A stretch of DNA of 13,747 nt from B3-G11 sp036985855 (GCA_036985855.1 BTQL01000058.1:1-13747); one strand, 5' to 3'. Positions 1 through 6,500 are shown, counted from the first letter of the stretch. Made by a program: numbers and translations. Notes: generated by a model from the letters alone, not told the origin.

Positions 1-371
1 CCCATCCGGAAACGCAGGCGTTGGAACTCGGGCACGAGAGCGTTCTTGGCCGCGAGGGCGTTGGTAACCGCAATCGCGGTTTGCACGGCGGGCTCTGCCG
101 TTTCGAAAACCGCCATGAAGTTGTCGTCGACGAAATTCACGAGCGTGCCGCCCCCGCTGGAGATTTTTTCGGTCACGATGGCTCTCGCTGCGCTCATGGC
201 GTTGGCGGTGTGTTCCGGGTCGTCCGCGAGTAAACGGCTGTAGCTGACGACGTCAGCGTTCAGGGCAACGAGAACACTGCTGGCGATGACTGCCTCCCTT
301 GGAATCTCGCCATGTTGCGACAGCAATTTCACGGTTGTGACGATGGATCTTGTGACAAGCTTGATCGTCAT
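1..371 (-). CDS. Class III adenylate/guanylate cyclase, N-terminal part, runs off the left edge
   Basis: The reverse strand is open from the window edge to an ATG at 371 and translates to about 123 residues of a class III nucleotide cyclase homology domain. Visible hallmarks are the first metal-binding aspartate in LNADVVSYSRL (D40), the GGGTLVNF strand, and VDDNFMAVF, whose D83 is the second metal aspartate. These are followed by the helix ending in EFQRLRFRMG. Most relatives have Gly-Asp where this protein has Asp82-Asp83. Such enzymes make cAMP or cGMP, often with an added effector domain, but the C-terminus is outside the window. An ATG at 422 in the same frame has a better ribosome binding site (AAGGG) and would add 17 residues. 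It would overlap the divergent lipoprotein start at 406, so the start is uncertain. Confidence 0.8.
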   Translation of the reverse strand, partial: MTIKLVTRSIVTTVKLLSQHGEIPREAVIASSVLVALNADVVSYSRLLADDPEHTANAMSAARAIVTEKISSGGGTLVNFVDDNFMAVFETAEPAVQTAIAVTNALAAKNALVPEFQRLRFRM

Positions 372-405
372 CGTCCGTGCAAGGGCATTCGGGACGTAGC
401 ATTGA

Positions 406-1644
406 GTGGTGCCCCGCTTCATAGTTGCCCTTGTCGCCTTCGGCGTTCTGCTTTCCGCTTGTCAGTCGTCGACGAGCTCAGAGCCGACCTCAACAGCCGG
501 CGCGAGCACGTCAACGACACAATCGGAGCCCAGGATCGGCCTGGATCGGATAGCCGTCTCAACCGTCACGGGCGGAATAGCCGTCCATGACGCAACCGGA
601 GCCGCGGTCTCGAGCATCGACCCACCCGATGGGTCCATCTACCGCCAGCCGACGTGGCTTGACGCCTCGACCGTTGTGTTCTCAGAGGTTTCTGATAGCG
701 GTGACCACTCGCTCACTGCCATGGACGCCGACACGGGGCGCGTTATATGGCGTGCAGGGATGGAAACTCCGCCTTTCTACTTCTTGCCGGCGCCGACTGG
801 AAGTCCGTATGGCACGACGTCATTGCGGAGCGATCCGTCAGGCGCAGGACTCATCGCAGAGCTGGTCGACCGCGCCGGCGACGTGACATCGCTGTCGGAT
901 GAGTCGCCGTTCTATACCAGCTGGTCTCCTGGGGGCGAGACGCTTGCCATCCACATCCCGGGTCAACGACTTGATGTGGTTCGCAGCGGCGAGACCGAAA
1001 CGATCCTGTCTGAATCCGGCCTCTTCCAGACGCCGGTATGGGTAGACAGAGGCCTTGTGACGTTGCGCTCGATCGAAGGCACCCAGCGTCTCACGATATG
1101 GAGCGATGGCACATTCACAGACATAGCCGAGGTCGAGGGCCCGGTCGGATTCGTTGCATCCGGTGACCTCATCGCGCTTCAAGCCACAGAGCGGCCAGAC
1201 GCTGGATCGATCGCCGCGGGCATTCGTACGCAACTCCTTCCGACGATTCCCGGAGCAAGGCTCGTGGTCATCGACCTGGTGACGGGAGCGCTTGACACCG
1301 TTTCGAGCGAGCTTGCAGTCCTGTTTCAGTGGAATCGGAGGGGGGACGCCCTTCTGTACGCAACGGTCGGTGATGAACCGTTTTCACTTGTCTGGAATGT
1401 GTGGTCGGACGGCCAAAGTGCCGAGATCGTGTCGTTCACACTTCAACCCCCCTGGTTATCCAATCTGGTCCCATTCTTCGACCAGTATGCACAATCCGTG
1501 CAGTTCTGGTCATCATCCGGCGAGTACATCAGTTATCCGGCGGTTGTCGACGCCAATCCCGTGGTCGTGATCCAACCCATCGATGGGACAGAGTCCGTAA
1601 TGATCCCCGCAGCGACCTGGGTCGCTTGGGCACCATCTGGCTGA
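406..1644 (+). CDS. Secreted beta-propeller-like lipoprotein
   Basis: This is a 412-residue protein with a clear lipoprotein signal: a hydrophobic stretch, then the lipobox LLSAC (Cys19), then a Ser/Thr-rich linker to about residue 45. The rest is a series of beta-rich repeats: TGGIAVHDATGAAV, LTAMDADTGRVIW, PFYTSWSPGGETLAIH, LVVIDLVTGALDTV and FQWNRRGDALLYATV. This pattern (W-S-P-G-G, D-x-x-T-G) is typical of TolB/WD40-like or PQQ-like propellers, so an anchored extracytoplasmic binding or scaffold protein is inferred. No catalytic residues were recognised. The start is GTG; a second GTG follows immediately at 409. The gene is divergent from the cyclase, with starts only about 35 bases apart, and convergent with the Dabb gene, whose stop lies 11 bases away. 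Confidence 0.85.
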   Translation: MVPRFIVALVAFGVLLSACQSSTSSEPTSTAGASTSTTQSEPRIGLDRIAVSTVTGGIAVHDATGAAVSSIDPPDGSIYRQPTWLDASTVVFSEVSDSGDHSLTAMDADTGRVIWRAGMETPPFYFLPAPTGSPYGTTSLRSDPSGAGLIAELVDRAGDVTSLSDESPFYTSWSPGGETLAIHIPGQRLDVVRSGETETILSESGLFQTPVWVDRGLVTLRSIEGTQRLTIWSDGTFTDIAEVEGPVGFVASGDLIALQATERPDAGSIAAGIRTQLLPTIPGARLVVIDLVTGALDTVSSELAVLFQWNRRGDALLYATVGDEPFSLVWNVWSDGQSAEIVSFTLQPPWLSNLVPFFDQYAQSVQFWSSSGEYISYPAVVDANPVVVIQPIDGTESVMIPAATWVAWAPSG

Positions 1645-1655
1645 TCGGCTCGTGA

Positions 1656-1949
1656 TCACGCCCTTATCTGCACCCGAGCGATCTCACTCACCACGGGTGC
1701 GATTCGATCCTTGATCACTGCAACGTGGGCAGGATGGTTGCTGTAGGCGGCGTAGTGCGTTTCATCAGTGAAGTCGGCCGCGACGCCGTAGTCCCATGAT
1801 CCCGCGGCTATGCCGGCGTCGGGGCCGAACCGGTATCCCGATAACACGTCGATCTGGTCCGGCAGGGACGCCAATCCGTCGGTGATCGAGTCGATCTGGT
1901 CCTTGGTGGTTCCGGGATTGAAACGGAACATCGCCATGTGGTGAAACAT
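1656..1949 (-). CDS. Dabb-family stress-responsive alpha/beta-barrel protein
   Basis: This is a 97-residue protein beginning MFHHMAMFRF and containing the pattern of the Dabb dimeric alpha/beta-barrel domain. The pattern is a first strand with HMAMFRFNPGTT, a helix through SITDGLASLP, a strand with SGYRFGPDAG, then WDYGVAADFTDETHYAAY and the conserved HPAHVAVIKDRIAPVV segment. The family length of about 95-105 residues fits exactly. The start at 1949 is chosen over an upstream in-frame start at 1991 because AGGAG lies seven bases before it. Dabb proteins are small cytoplasmic dimers, some with enzymatic roles, but most have no assigned reaction, and none can be given here. It appears to be a single-gene unit. 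Confidence 0.88.
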   Translation of the reverse strand: MFHHMAMFRFNPGTTKDQIDSITDGLASLPDQIDVLSGYRFGPDAGIAAGSWDYGVAADFTDETHYAAYSNHPAHVAVIKDRIAPVVSEIARVQIRA

Positions 1950-1956
1950 CGGTTGT

Positions 1957-1961
1957 CTCCT
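1957..1961 (-). promoter_or_regulatory. Ribosome binding site of the Dabb gene
   Basis: The reverse strand reads AGGAG here, seven bases before the ATG at 1949. It decides that start over the upstream alternative at 1991. Confidence 0.75.
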
Positions 1962-2130
1962 GTCATGCGTCGTATCTCGGATCAGCAGCATCCCACAAAC
2001 TGCGAGCGCCGGTGTGCCTACTCCACACGAAATAGTCGAAACCTATTGCAGGCTCACTTCGGCGACGAGACAACACCAACTCTGGTCGAGAGTGATGCAA
2101 TGACCTCCTGAACTTGCACCCTCCGTGTCG

Positions 2131-2147
2131 CCTCGAGATCCTTGAGG
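2131..2147 (-). terminator. Possible stem-loop after the sigma/FtsX-domain operon
   Basis: CCTCGAG and CTTGAGG flank a three-base loop, a seven-base stem with one G-T wobble. It lies nine bases beyond the stop of the last gene of the minus-strand operon. There is no T-run, so it is only a candidate terminator. Confidence 0.3.
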
Positions 2148-2155
2148 GGCAAGTC

Positions 2156-2524
2156 TCATGCGCAGCCCGGTGCGTCAGCTTCAGGGACGTAGGTGATAAC
2201 GACGTTGCTGGTTGCGGTTGTGACCTTGAGGGTGTCCTCATCGACCAGTGTCACAAGTAGATCATGCAAGTCGTTCGCCTCGTCCCATCCCGACGGCACC
2301 GGGTCAATTCCAACGGCACGTGAGCTGGCAAGATCGACCGCATGCCACCGCTGCCCATTGATTGAACGGCTGAGCCACTCGATGCCACAATGGGTGTACA
2401 CGTCGTAAGCGATCCTCGTCTCACCGACACCAAGATCGCCGCTTGCGCCGAGAGGATTGAACAGGGCACCTGTCGGTGGATTCAGTTCGCCCGCCGCCAC
2501 GAAAGTCAAACCGTGAGACAGCAA
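2156..2524 (-). CDS. Hypothetical protein, probably the 3' part of a gene split by an in-frame TGA
   Basis: The open part is 122 residues from a TTG codon at 2524, with an AGGAAG about ten bases upstream. It is not a family I can name. It contains a segment with VGETRIAYDVYTHCGIEWL followed by NGQRWHAVD, a pattern I associate with small secreted actinobacterial proteins, and it ends in a beta-rich tail. No signal peptide is seen from this start. In the same frame, an ATG at 2614 overlaps the stop of the preceding gene as ATGA. It opens a 24-residue stretch (MTSRIARFCRAPRSPRW and so on) that ends at a TGA at 2540-2542, directly before this ORF. I infer that the original third gene of the operon ran from 2614 to 2156 and is now interrupted. 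Confidence 0.5.
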   Translation of the reverse strand: MLSHGLTFVAAGELNPPTGALFNPLGASGDLGVGETRIAYDVYTHCGIEWLSRSINGQRWHAVDLASSRAVGIDPVPSGWDEANDLHDLLVTLVDEDTLKVTTATSNVVITYVPEADAPGCA

Positions 2525-2539
2525 CCGGGCGGGTCTTCC

Positions 2540-2614
2540 TCACTGATCCAAAGCGAGAACGCGCCATCTGGGAGATCTCGGCGCTCGACAGAAACGAGCA
2601 ATGCGTGACGTCAT
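2540..2614 (-). pseudogene. 5' fragment of the interrupted third operon gene
   Basis: The ATG at 2612-2614 overlaps the TGA of the upstream membrane-protein gene as ATGA, a classic translational coupling. The reading frame gives 24 codons and then a TGA at 2540-2542. The same frame continues as the 2156-2524 ORF. The peptide is arginine-rich with no hydrophobic core. It could be the cytoplasmic N-terminus of the original protein, or chance coding. Confidence 0.4.
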
Positions 2615-3950
2615 GCGTCCGCCGTACATGTCATGACACCAGAGTCAGCATCTTGGGCAGAGGCAACGGGTGACATGAGCGGGTGGATGGACTGGTTGCC
2701 GTGGTTGTACACGAGTCCCAACAAGGGACCGAGAGGGCAGCTCGAAGACTCGACCGCACCGAAATAGAGAACCACGCGGCTGATGAAGGCAATAGCGGGC
2801 GGGGAGCCAACCAACCCCAATTCCTGCCAGAGATCGACAGAGGCTGTGGTATCAGCAGCGAAGCCCGTCGTGTAGATGTCGCCCACCTCTGCGCCTTTAA
2901 CGAGCACGATTGCTGGCAACGCTGTGACCTCACCGGAAGGCAGCTCGGGGGGAATCTTCGGGTTCTGGCCGTCATGTTCGATGGCGGCTGGCAAGTATCG
3001 GCAGGAAAAGACGAGGCGAGATTGTCCTGCTGCCCACACCATGCCACTGGTAGTGAACTCGACATCAATGCCGTCAGGATTGTCGTGCAGCATGCCCACG
3101 AAAGCATCCACAATGAAACTGTCACATTCCAGGTTCCGAACAGTGATCCCTCCCGGAATCAGCACTTCGTCAGTGAACGAGTATCCGTCTGGCGGTCCGC
3201 GGAAGCTGGTGCAGTCTGCATGGCCAGCAAGCGCTGTCCGGATCTCGATCCATGCCAGCGGGACAGTGCCCGCTCCAGGTCCGACCGCAGTCTCAACACC
3301 ACTGATGCTGATCGATTCAAGAGCCCAACCCCCGTTGATCGGCGGCCAAGGCAAGGAGATTCCGAAGGGGGGATTCGCCAGGGTACCCCAACCACCTCCG
3401 CCACCGATGAGGCCAGAATCGGGTGTGGGAAATGTCTCGAAGGCGAACGTACGAATCACTCTCATGTCGGTAGCGTTCGCGACGAGGAGCCGAATCGATG
3501 CAGTGAAATGATCGGGGTTCTCTTCGACGATGCGTAGATCATCTTCGCTGTCCGCGTACTGCGCCAACGCTGCCTCATATGCCTCGGCCTTGCTGATATA
3601 TCGCCAGTCGATGACGCCAGACTGCGTCGTGAGCGTCTCGGCAATGAGTTGCAGCTGCTCGTCATCAATATCGTTCGCGAGATACAACTCCAGAACCATG
3701 CCCTCAACAGTTCCACTGGCTGGAAGCGCATCGGCCCAGACCACAGAGCAAACAGAACACCAACAGCCCCAATGATGAGAAACACCGCCGCTGCCGCCAT
3801 GACGGCAACGAGCGGACCTCTCCACCCGTATGCATTGCCAGCGGTCGGCTTCGGGATCGCGGACCATGCAGGAGCCTCAGGAGCATTGGCATCGGACCGC
3901 TCGTAGACACCTTCGAACACCTCAGCCAGGTGATCATCATTCAGGGGCAT
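2611..3950 (-). pseudogene. Single-pass membrane protein with FtsX-type extracytoplasmic domain, in anti-sigma position, frameshifted
   Basis: Translation from the ATG at 3950 gives MPLNDDHLAEVFEGVYERSD, a cytoplasmic segment of about 45 residues, then a transmembrane helix (GPLVAVMAAAAVFLIIGAVG and on) ending in LFALWSG. The frame must then move at the GGG at 3735-3737. One missing G restores ADALPASG and the long frame that stops at 2611, about 446 residues in all. The part after the shift begins with an FtsX extracytoplasmic-domain pattern at about residues 82-175: LELYLANDIDDEQ, YISKAEAYEAAL, then ENPDHFTASIRLLV. The remaining roughly 270 residues, with five scattered cysteines, are unrecognised. 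The start has an excellent ribosome binding site and overlaps the end of the sigma gene. Anti-sigma function is inferred from this position and topology. The frameshift may be decay or a homopolymer sequencing error. Confidence 0.75.
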
Positions 3951-4300
3951 CCAGCACCTCCTCCAGTATGCGACGCGCAAGATGCAGGTAGCGACGAACC
4001 GTGCCAGGGCGACAACTCATTGCTGTTGCGGCCTCAGACGGTGTGAACTGGAGCCAATACGCCAGATACGTTGCGGCTCGTGTTGTACGGGAAGATCAAT
4101 GACGGCATCAAGTCCCGTGTCGAGTTCCATTGCTGGAACGGTGTCAGGTGTCACGAGCTGCACGGCTTGGCGATGCGCGTAGTTCCGCTTGTGCGTCTTT
4201 GCTTCGTTCCCAATGGCTCGAAACAGATACAGCCTCGGATAATCCAGGTCCGACAATCTTCGCTTCGTGAGGTGTAGCAATGACCCCGTGAACTCGCAAA
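3937..4300 (-). pseudogene. ECF sigma factor remnant: 5' end missing and frameshifted
   Basis: Two reading frames together encode the C-terminal two thirds of an ECF sigma factor. The first frame gives the end of region 2: KRRLSDLDYPRLYLFRAIGN, then EAKTHKRN. This leads through a linker to LDAVIDLPVQ. One base is then missing within CAACACG near 4090. The second frame continues as TRAATYLAYWLQFTPSEAAT, then AMSCRPGTVRRYLHLARRIL and a stop at 3937. This is a textbook region 4 helix-turn-helix (PSEAATAMSCRPGTVRRYL). Regions 2.1 and 2.2 are absent in all frames between about 4300 and the AbiEii stop at 4360. A complete factor of about 170 residues would need to start near 4450, inside the AbiEii gene. 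It cannot make a normal sigma factor as written. Confidence 0.75.
3955..3964 (-). promoter_or_regulatory. Strong ribosome binding site of the FtsX-domain membrane protein
   Basis: The reverse strand reads GGAGGAGGTG four bases before the ATG at 3950, nearly the full anti-Shine-Dalgarno complement. It lies inside the 3' end of the sigma gene. It fixes the start at 3950 rather than 3980 and shows the pair was translationally organised. Confidence 0.8.
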
Positions 4301-4359
4301 GCAAAGGGACGGGTTGTGGTTCCCATGTTGAGCGATGCACAGACAGGCAAGACGCCGTG

Positions 4360-5094
4360 TTACCAGCCCAGCTCGACCGCGAGCGTGTCGCTGACGACGG
4401 CGAGGGCGTCGCCTGGGAGGCCGGGATCCGCCACCTGACTGCCAAGTTCTACAGCCCACTGCTCATCGGTAGGACTGTTCCGGAATTCATGGAGGAGAAT
4501 CGACCGACCGAGCAGAACACGCACCAGGGCCATACAGTCGGCTCCCAGAGCACCGGCCTGCGCCAGCTGCCTCAAGTCAAAGAGATCGCGTGCGGCGGCG
4601 CGCTCGACGTACGCCGTGAGCTTCATCGCACCAAAGGCGTCGATCGTGGGGACGGGCAGCTCAACAGAGTGCGGCAGGTCCGAGTATTTGAGACGTACCG
4701 GCATGAGCTGCGAGGGCAGCTGCATCCACTCGTGTCGGCGCAGGATCACTTGTACCTGAACACGCAGATCGTCAACACTCAGGGCATAGGTAACAACACC
4801 GCCTCGACTCGAACGCGAGATCACGGCAATGCCGGGGAACTCAAGGCGTACCGCGTTCGTGGCACGATCCACAAGTTTGTCGGCGTCCCCTTCAACCAGG
4901 TGCAGGTCCAGATCCTCTGACAGCCTGACATCAGGCAGATGGGTCCGGTTCAGGGCGGTTCCCCCGATGAAGATGACACTTTCCGCTCCGGCCACGCCGT
5001 CGATCAGGTGTGACAGCAGATGATCTCTTCTCACTTGTCGTTCCGGCACACCAAGAAGCGCAGCGGCGCCTCGTATCTCCCTGTCGTCAATCAT
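4360..5094 (-). CDS. abiEii: AbiEii/AbiGii-family nucleotidyltransferase toxin
   Basis: This is a 244-residue protein from the ATG at 5094. It carries the AbiEii nucleotidyltransferase signature: FIGGTAL (residues 42-48), then R57-LSEDLDL (58-64) supplying the catalytic acidic residues. A later KLTAYVERAAARDLFDLRQL segment (158-177) has the family's conserved lysine and RDLFDL motif. Such toxins transfer nucleotides to cellular targets (tRNA acceptor ends for characterised MenA/AbiEii relatives) and block growth during phage infection; the target here is unknown. The start overlaps the end of the antitoxin gene by eight bases (ATGATTGA), the usual arrangement in which the antitoxin gene comes first. 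Upstream in-frame starts back to 5241 would lie inside the antitoxin gene and are rejected. The gene ends just before the truncated sigma remnant. Confidence 0.9.
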   Translation of the reverse strand: MIDDREIRGAAALLGVPERQVRRDHLLSHLIDGVAGAESVIFIGGTALNRTHLPDVRLSEDLDLHLVEGDADKLVDRATNAVRLEFPGIAVISRSSRGGVVTYALSVDDLRVQVQVILRRHEWMQLPSQLMPVRLKYSDLPHSVELPVPTIDAFGAMKLTAYVERAAARDLFDLRQLAQAGALGADCMALVRVLLGRSILLHEFRNSPTDEQWAVELGSQVADPGLPGDALAVVSDTLAVELGW

Positions 5095-5830
5095 CACGGA
5101 TCCCGAATGAGGATCGATCGGTCGGTTCGACCGGACGAAGGCCTTGGCTCGCCACTGGATGTCGTGGGCGTTCGAGCGTTGGCGCATCGGGGACCAAGGC
5201 ATCAGCGAACCAGCGTGCCCGCCGATACGATGGGAGGGCACTCTGTGTCCCTGCGAGATCGCGCGCTATCTCCCAGTCGGCTTCCAGTGACAGTGTCCGG
5301 AGCACTTCCTCGGCGGTCCTTAGCGTGACGCCCGCTTGTTGGGGCTGGCGAGCAACGTCGAGCAACGCCTGTTCAACCGTACTTACACGACCCTGGCCGA
5401 GTTCGCTCCGCCAGACCTGGGTTTCGAACTCTGCTGCATTCCGGTGCAGGAAGTGAACCAGTCCGGCCGTGGTGGTCATGGAGCGTCGCCTCGCTGGTAC
5501 GGCTACGACCGCGCTACCCAGCGCCCTTGGGACAAGTCCCAGTACTCGAGCGGCAGAGATACCCACGAGTGCGACCTCGCCCACCTCGTAGTCAGCCACG
5601 GCGATACCCAAAGCGACCGCTTCGACTTCGGGAACCCACGATTGATCGCCGATCCACGCCGCTTGGGGCACGGCGTAGTAACCGTGTGCCAGGTGGAGGA
5701 GCACACCTTGTGAAGCAAGGCGCTGCACCTCTTGGGCGGGAATCGCATACAGGTCCTTGAGGTCGCGAGGTCGCACAACGCGATTCGATCTACGTAACAA
5801 CTGCTCCGGAATAGTGAGTGAACGCGACAT
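5087..5830 (-). CDS. abiEi: AbiEi-type antitoxin and transcriptional repressor
   Basis: This is a 247-residue protein. The N-terminal region (about 1-60) is a winged helix-turn-helix: RPRDLKDLYAIPAQEVQRLA, then a wing with GVLLHLAHGYYAVPQ, as in AbiEi proteins. The remainder is the AbiEi C-terminal domain, with ALVGISAARVLGLVP, a basic ARRR loop, TVEQALLDVARQPQQAG and a C-terminal helical region. AbiEi proteins neutralise AbiEii without forming a stable toxin complex and repress their own operon through inverted repeats in the promoter. The start is the ATG at 5828-5830. No ribosome binding site precedes it; instead a TATAAT lies ten bases upstream, so the mRNA is probably leaderless. A dyad suited to autorepression overlaps this promoter. 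Confidence 0.85.
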   Translation of the reverse strand: MSRSLTIPEQLLRRSNRVVRPRDLKDLYAIPAQEVQRLASQGVLLHLAHGYYAVPQAAWIGDQSWVPEVEAVALGIAVADYEVGEVALVGISAARVLGLVPRALGSAVVAVPARRRSMTTTAGLVHFLHRNAAEFETQVWRSELGQGRVSTVEQALLDVARQPQQAGVTLRTAEEVLRTLSLEADWEIARDLAGTQSALPSYRRARWFADALVPDAPTLERPRHPVASQGLRPVEPTDRSSFGIRDD

Positions 5831-5833
5831 CTC

Positions 5834-5870
5834 CGCGCTGATTATAGGTTACAGACCTAGTTTCAGCGCG
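5834..5870 (-). promoter_or_regulatory. AbiE promoter and nested palindromic operator
   Basis: A -10 hexamer TATAAT (reverse strand, 5841-5846) ends ten bases before the abiEi start codon, predicting a 5' leader of only about four or five bases. Around it are two inverted repeats sharing the same centre (5852). The outer one is CGCGCTGA (5834-5841) with TCAGCGCG (5863-5870). The inner one is TAGGT (5845-5849) with ACCTA (5855-5859). Together 26 of 37 positions are symmetric. No good -35 element is seen. Known AbiEi proteins repress by binding such repeats; binding here is inferred. Confidence 0.75.
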
Positions 5871-5925
5871 TATTGCGGCCCATTGTGGCTTCACGAACGC
5901 CCACGGTTACAAATCGTTGGTTGTT

Positions 5926-6033
5926 TCATCGATGCCGCTCCTGGGTCTCGACGACATCGATCAGGCCATCGACCGCTGCGAAGTCGGCTCCGTTGGGGGT
6001 GTAGAGCGACGTAGGCACGACTACCACCGACAT
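5926..6033 (-). pseudogene. Possible 3' remnant of a PIN-domain toxin gene
   Basis: A 35-residue reading frame ends with LYTPNGADFAAVDGLIDVVE. This resembles the C-terminal strand and helix of VapC-type PIN ribonucleases (LYTxNxxDFxxLxxLxxVV). The catalytic N-terminal aspartate region is absent. Upstream, a different frame is open to about 6190 but gives no convincing PIN sequence. The short motif and the neighbouring AbiE pair make a decayed toxin plausible, but a chance match cannot be excluded. Confidence 0.25.
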
Positions 6034-6269
6034 GTGCGACCTCGATCGGCACATCAGGCGACAATACGGCAAGGGTCAGCGTGGCCGCCATGGCAATCAG
6101 GTCTGATCGTTCCCCAAGGGCTTCAGCTATACATCGCAGCACACATGCTCGCCCTCCGAGGACACCCAGCCTGATATGCGCTAGCTATGGACGTCGGGCA
6201 CAGGGATGGATCGCAGCCTCGGGTTAGCCTGCGGTCGTTAAGAAGCACGGCTTAGCAAGGGCGAGCGTC
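6034..6269. other. Non-coding or decayed stretch
   Basis: No frame here combines a start, a ribosome binding site and recognisable protein sequence. One minus-strand frame (to about 6190) contains VAHVGGSRAYVAL, superficially like a PP2C phosphatase strand, but it has no partner motifs. The stretch probably belongs to the degraded flank of the AbiE locus. Confidence 0.4.
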
Positions 6270-6371
6270 ATGGACGATATGAAGTTGATGGGATCGCCCA
6301 TCGGGATCGGCATTGCCGTCGGAGCAGCGGTCGGTGCGGTGCTTCGAGCGTCGAGCAAGCCGCAAAGTTGA
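6270..6371 (+). CDS. Small glycine-zipper protein (33 residues)
   Basis: A short ORF starts at the ATG at 6270, preceded by AAGGG at eight-base spacing, and ends with TGA at 6369-6371. The product starts MDDMKLMGSPIGIGIAVGAA and ends in a basic tail, VLRASSKPQS. It has one hydrophobic helix with Gly/Ala every third or fourth residue (GIGIAVGAAVGAV), as in glycine-zipper membrane peptides. Small proteins of this kind are common but mostly uncharacterised. They may be membrane-stabilising peptides or toxin-like. The ribosome binding site and the biased composition support real coding, but its shortness limits confidence. It lies between the AbiE region and the convergent lipoprotein operon. Confidence 0.5.
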   Translation: MDDMKLMGSPIGIGIAVGAAVGAVLRASSKPQS

Positions 6372-6471
6372 CACGACCTGCCCATATCGGCTGCGGATTC
6401 AAGGGGCCATTGCAACACCTCGGCGAGTCTGTCTGACGGTGTCGATCATTCAGGGGTCTGCTGCTGGAGGT

Positions 6472-6500
6472 TCCTGACCGGAAGCCCGATGATGTCAGGA
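6472..6500 (-). terminator. Possible terminator hairpin of the lipoprotein operon
   Basis: TCCTGAC (6472-6478) and GTCAGGA (6494-6500) form a perfect seven-base inverted repeat. CGG and CCC segments in the loop may extend pairing. It overlaps the stop codon of the minus-strand lipoprotein gene and has no T-run, so it is only a candidate. Confidence 0.35.

Noticed and set aside
1651..1660. CGTGATCACG palindrome between convergent genes as a terminator
   Set aside because: It is a ten-base self-complementary site with no loop, overlapping the Dabb stop codon; it cannot form a normal terminator hairpin and is likely chance.
1848..1902. Repeated GTCGATCTGGTCC copies
   Set aside because: They lie inside the Dabb gene and encode two DQID segments; coding coincidence rather than a repeat element.
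2683..3537. 284-codon plus-strand open frame
   Set aside because: It lies antisense to the FtsX-domain gene, has no ribosome binding site and its translation is low-complexity and charge-scrambled; a shadow of the real minus-strand frame.
3725..3745. Programmed -1 frameshift in the FtsX-domain gene
   Set aside because: No slippery heptamer fits (TCTGGGCCG does not allow re-pairing) and no clear downstream pseudoknot was seen; a simple base loss explains it better, especially with the neighbouring sigma lesion.
4267..4920. 217-codon plus-strand open frame
   Set aside because: It is antisense to the AbiEii gene with no recognisable protein features.
5990..6142. VAHVGGSRAYVAL segment as a PP2C phosphatase fragment
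   Set aside because: Only one strand-like motif is present, without the metal-binding aspartates of PP2C; probably chance.
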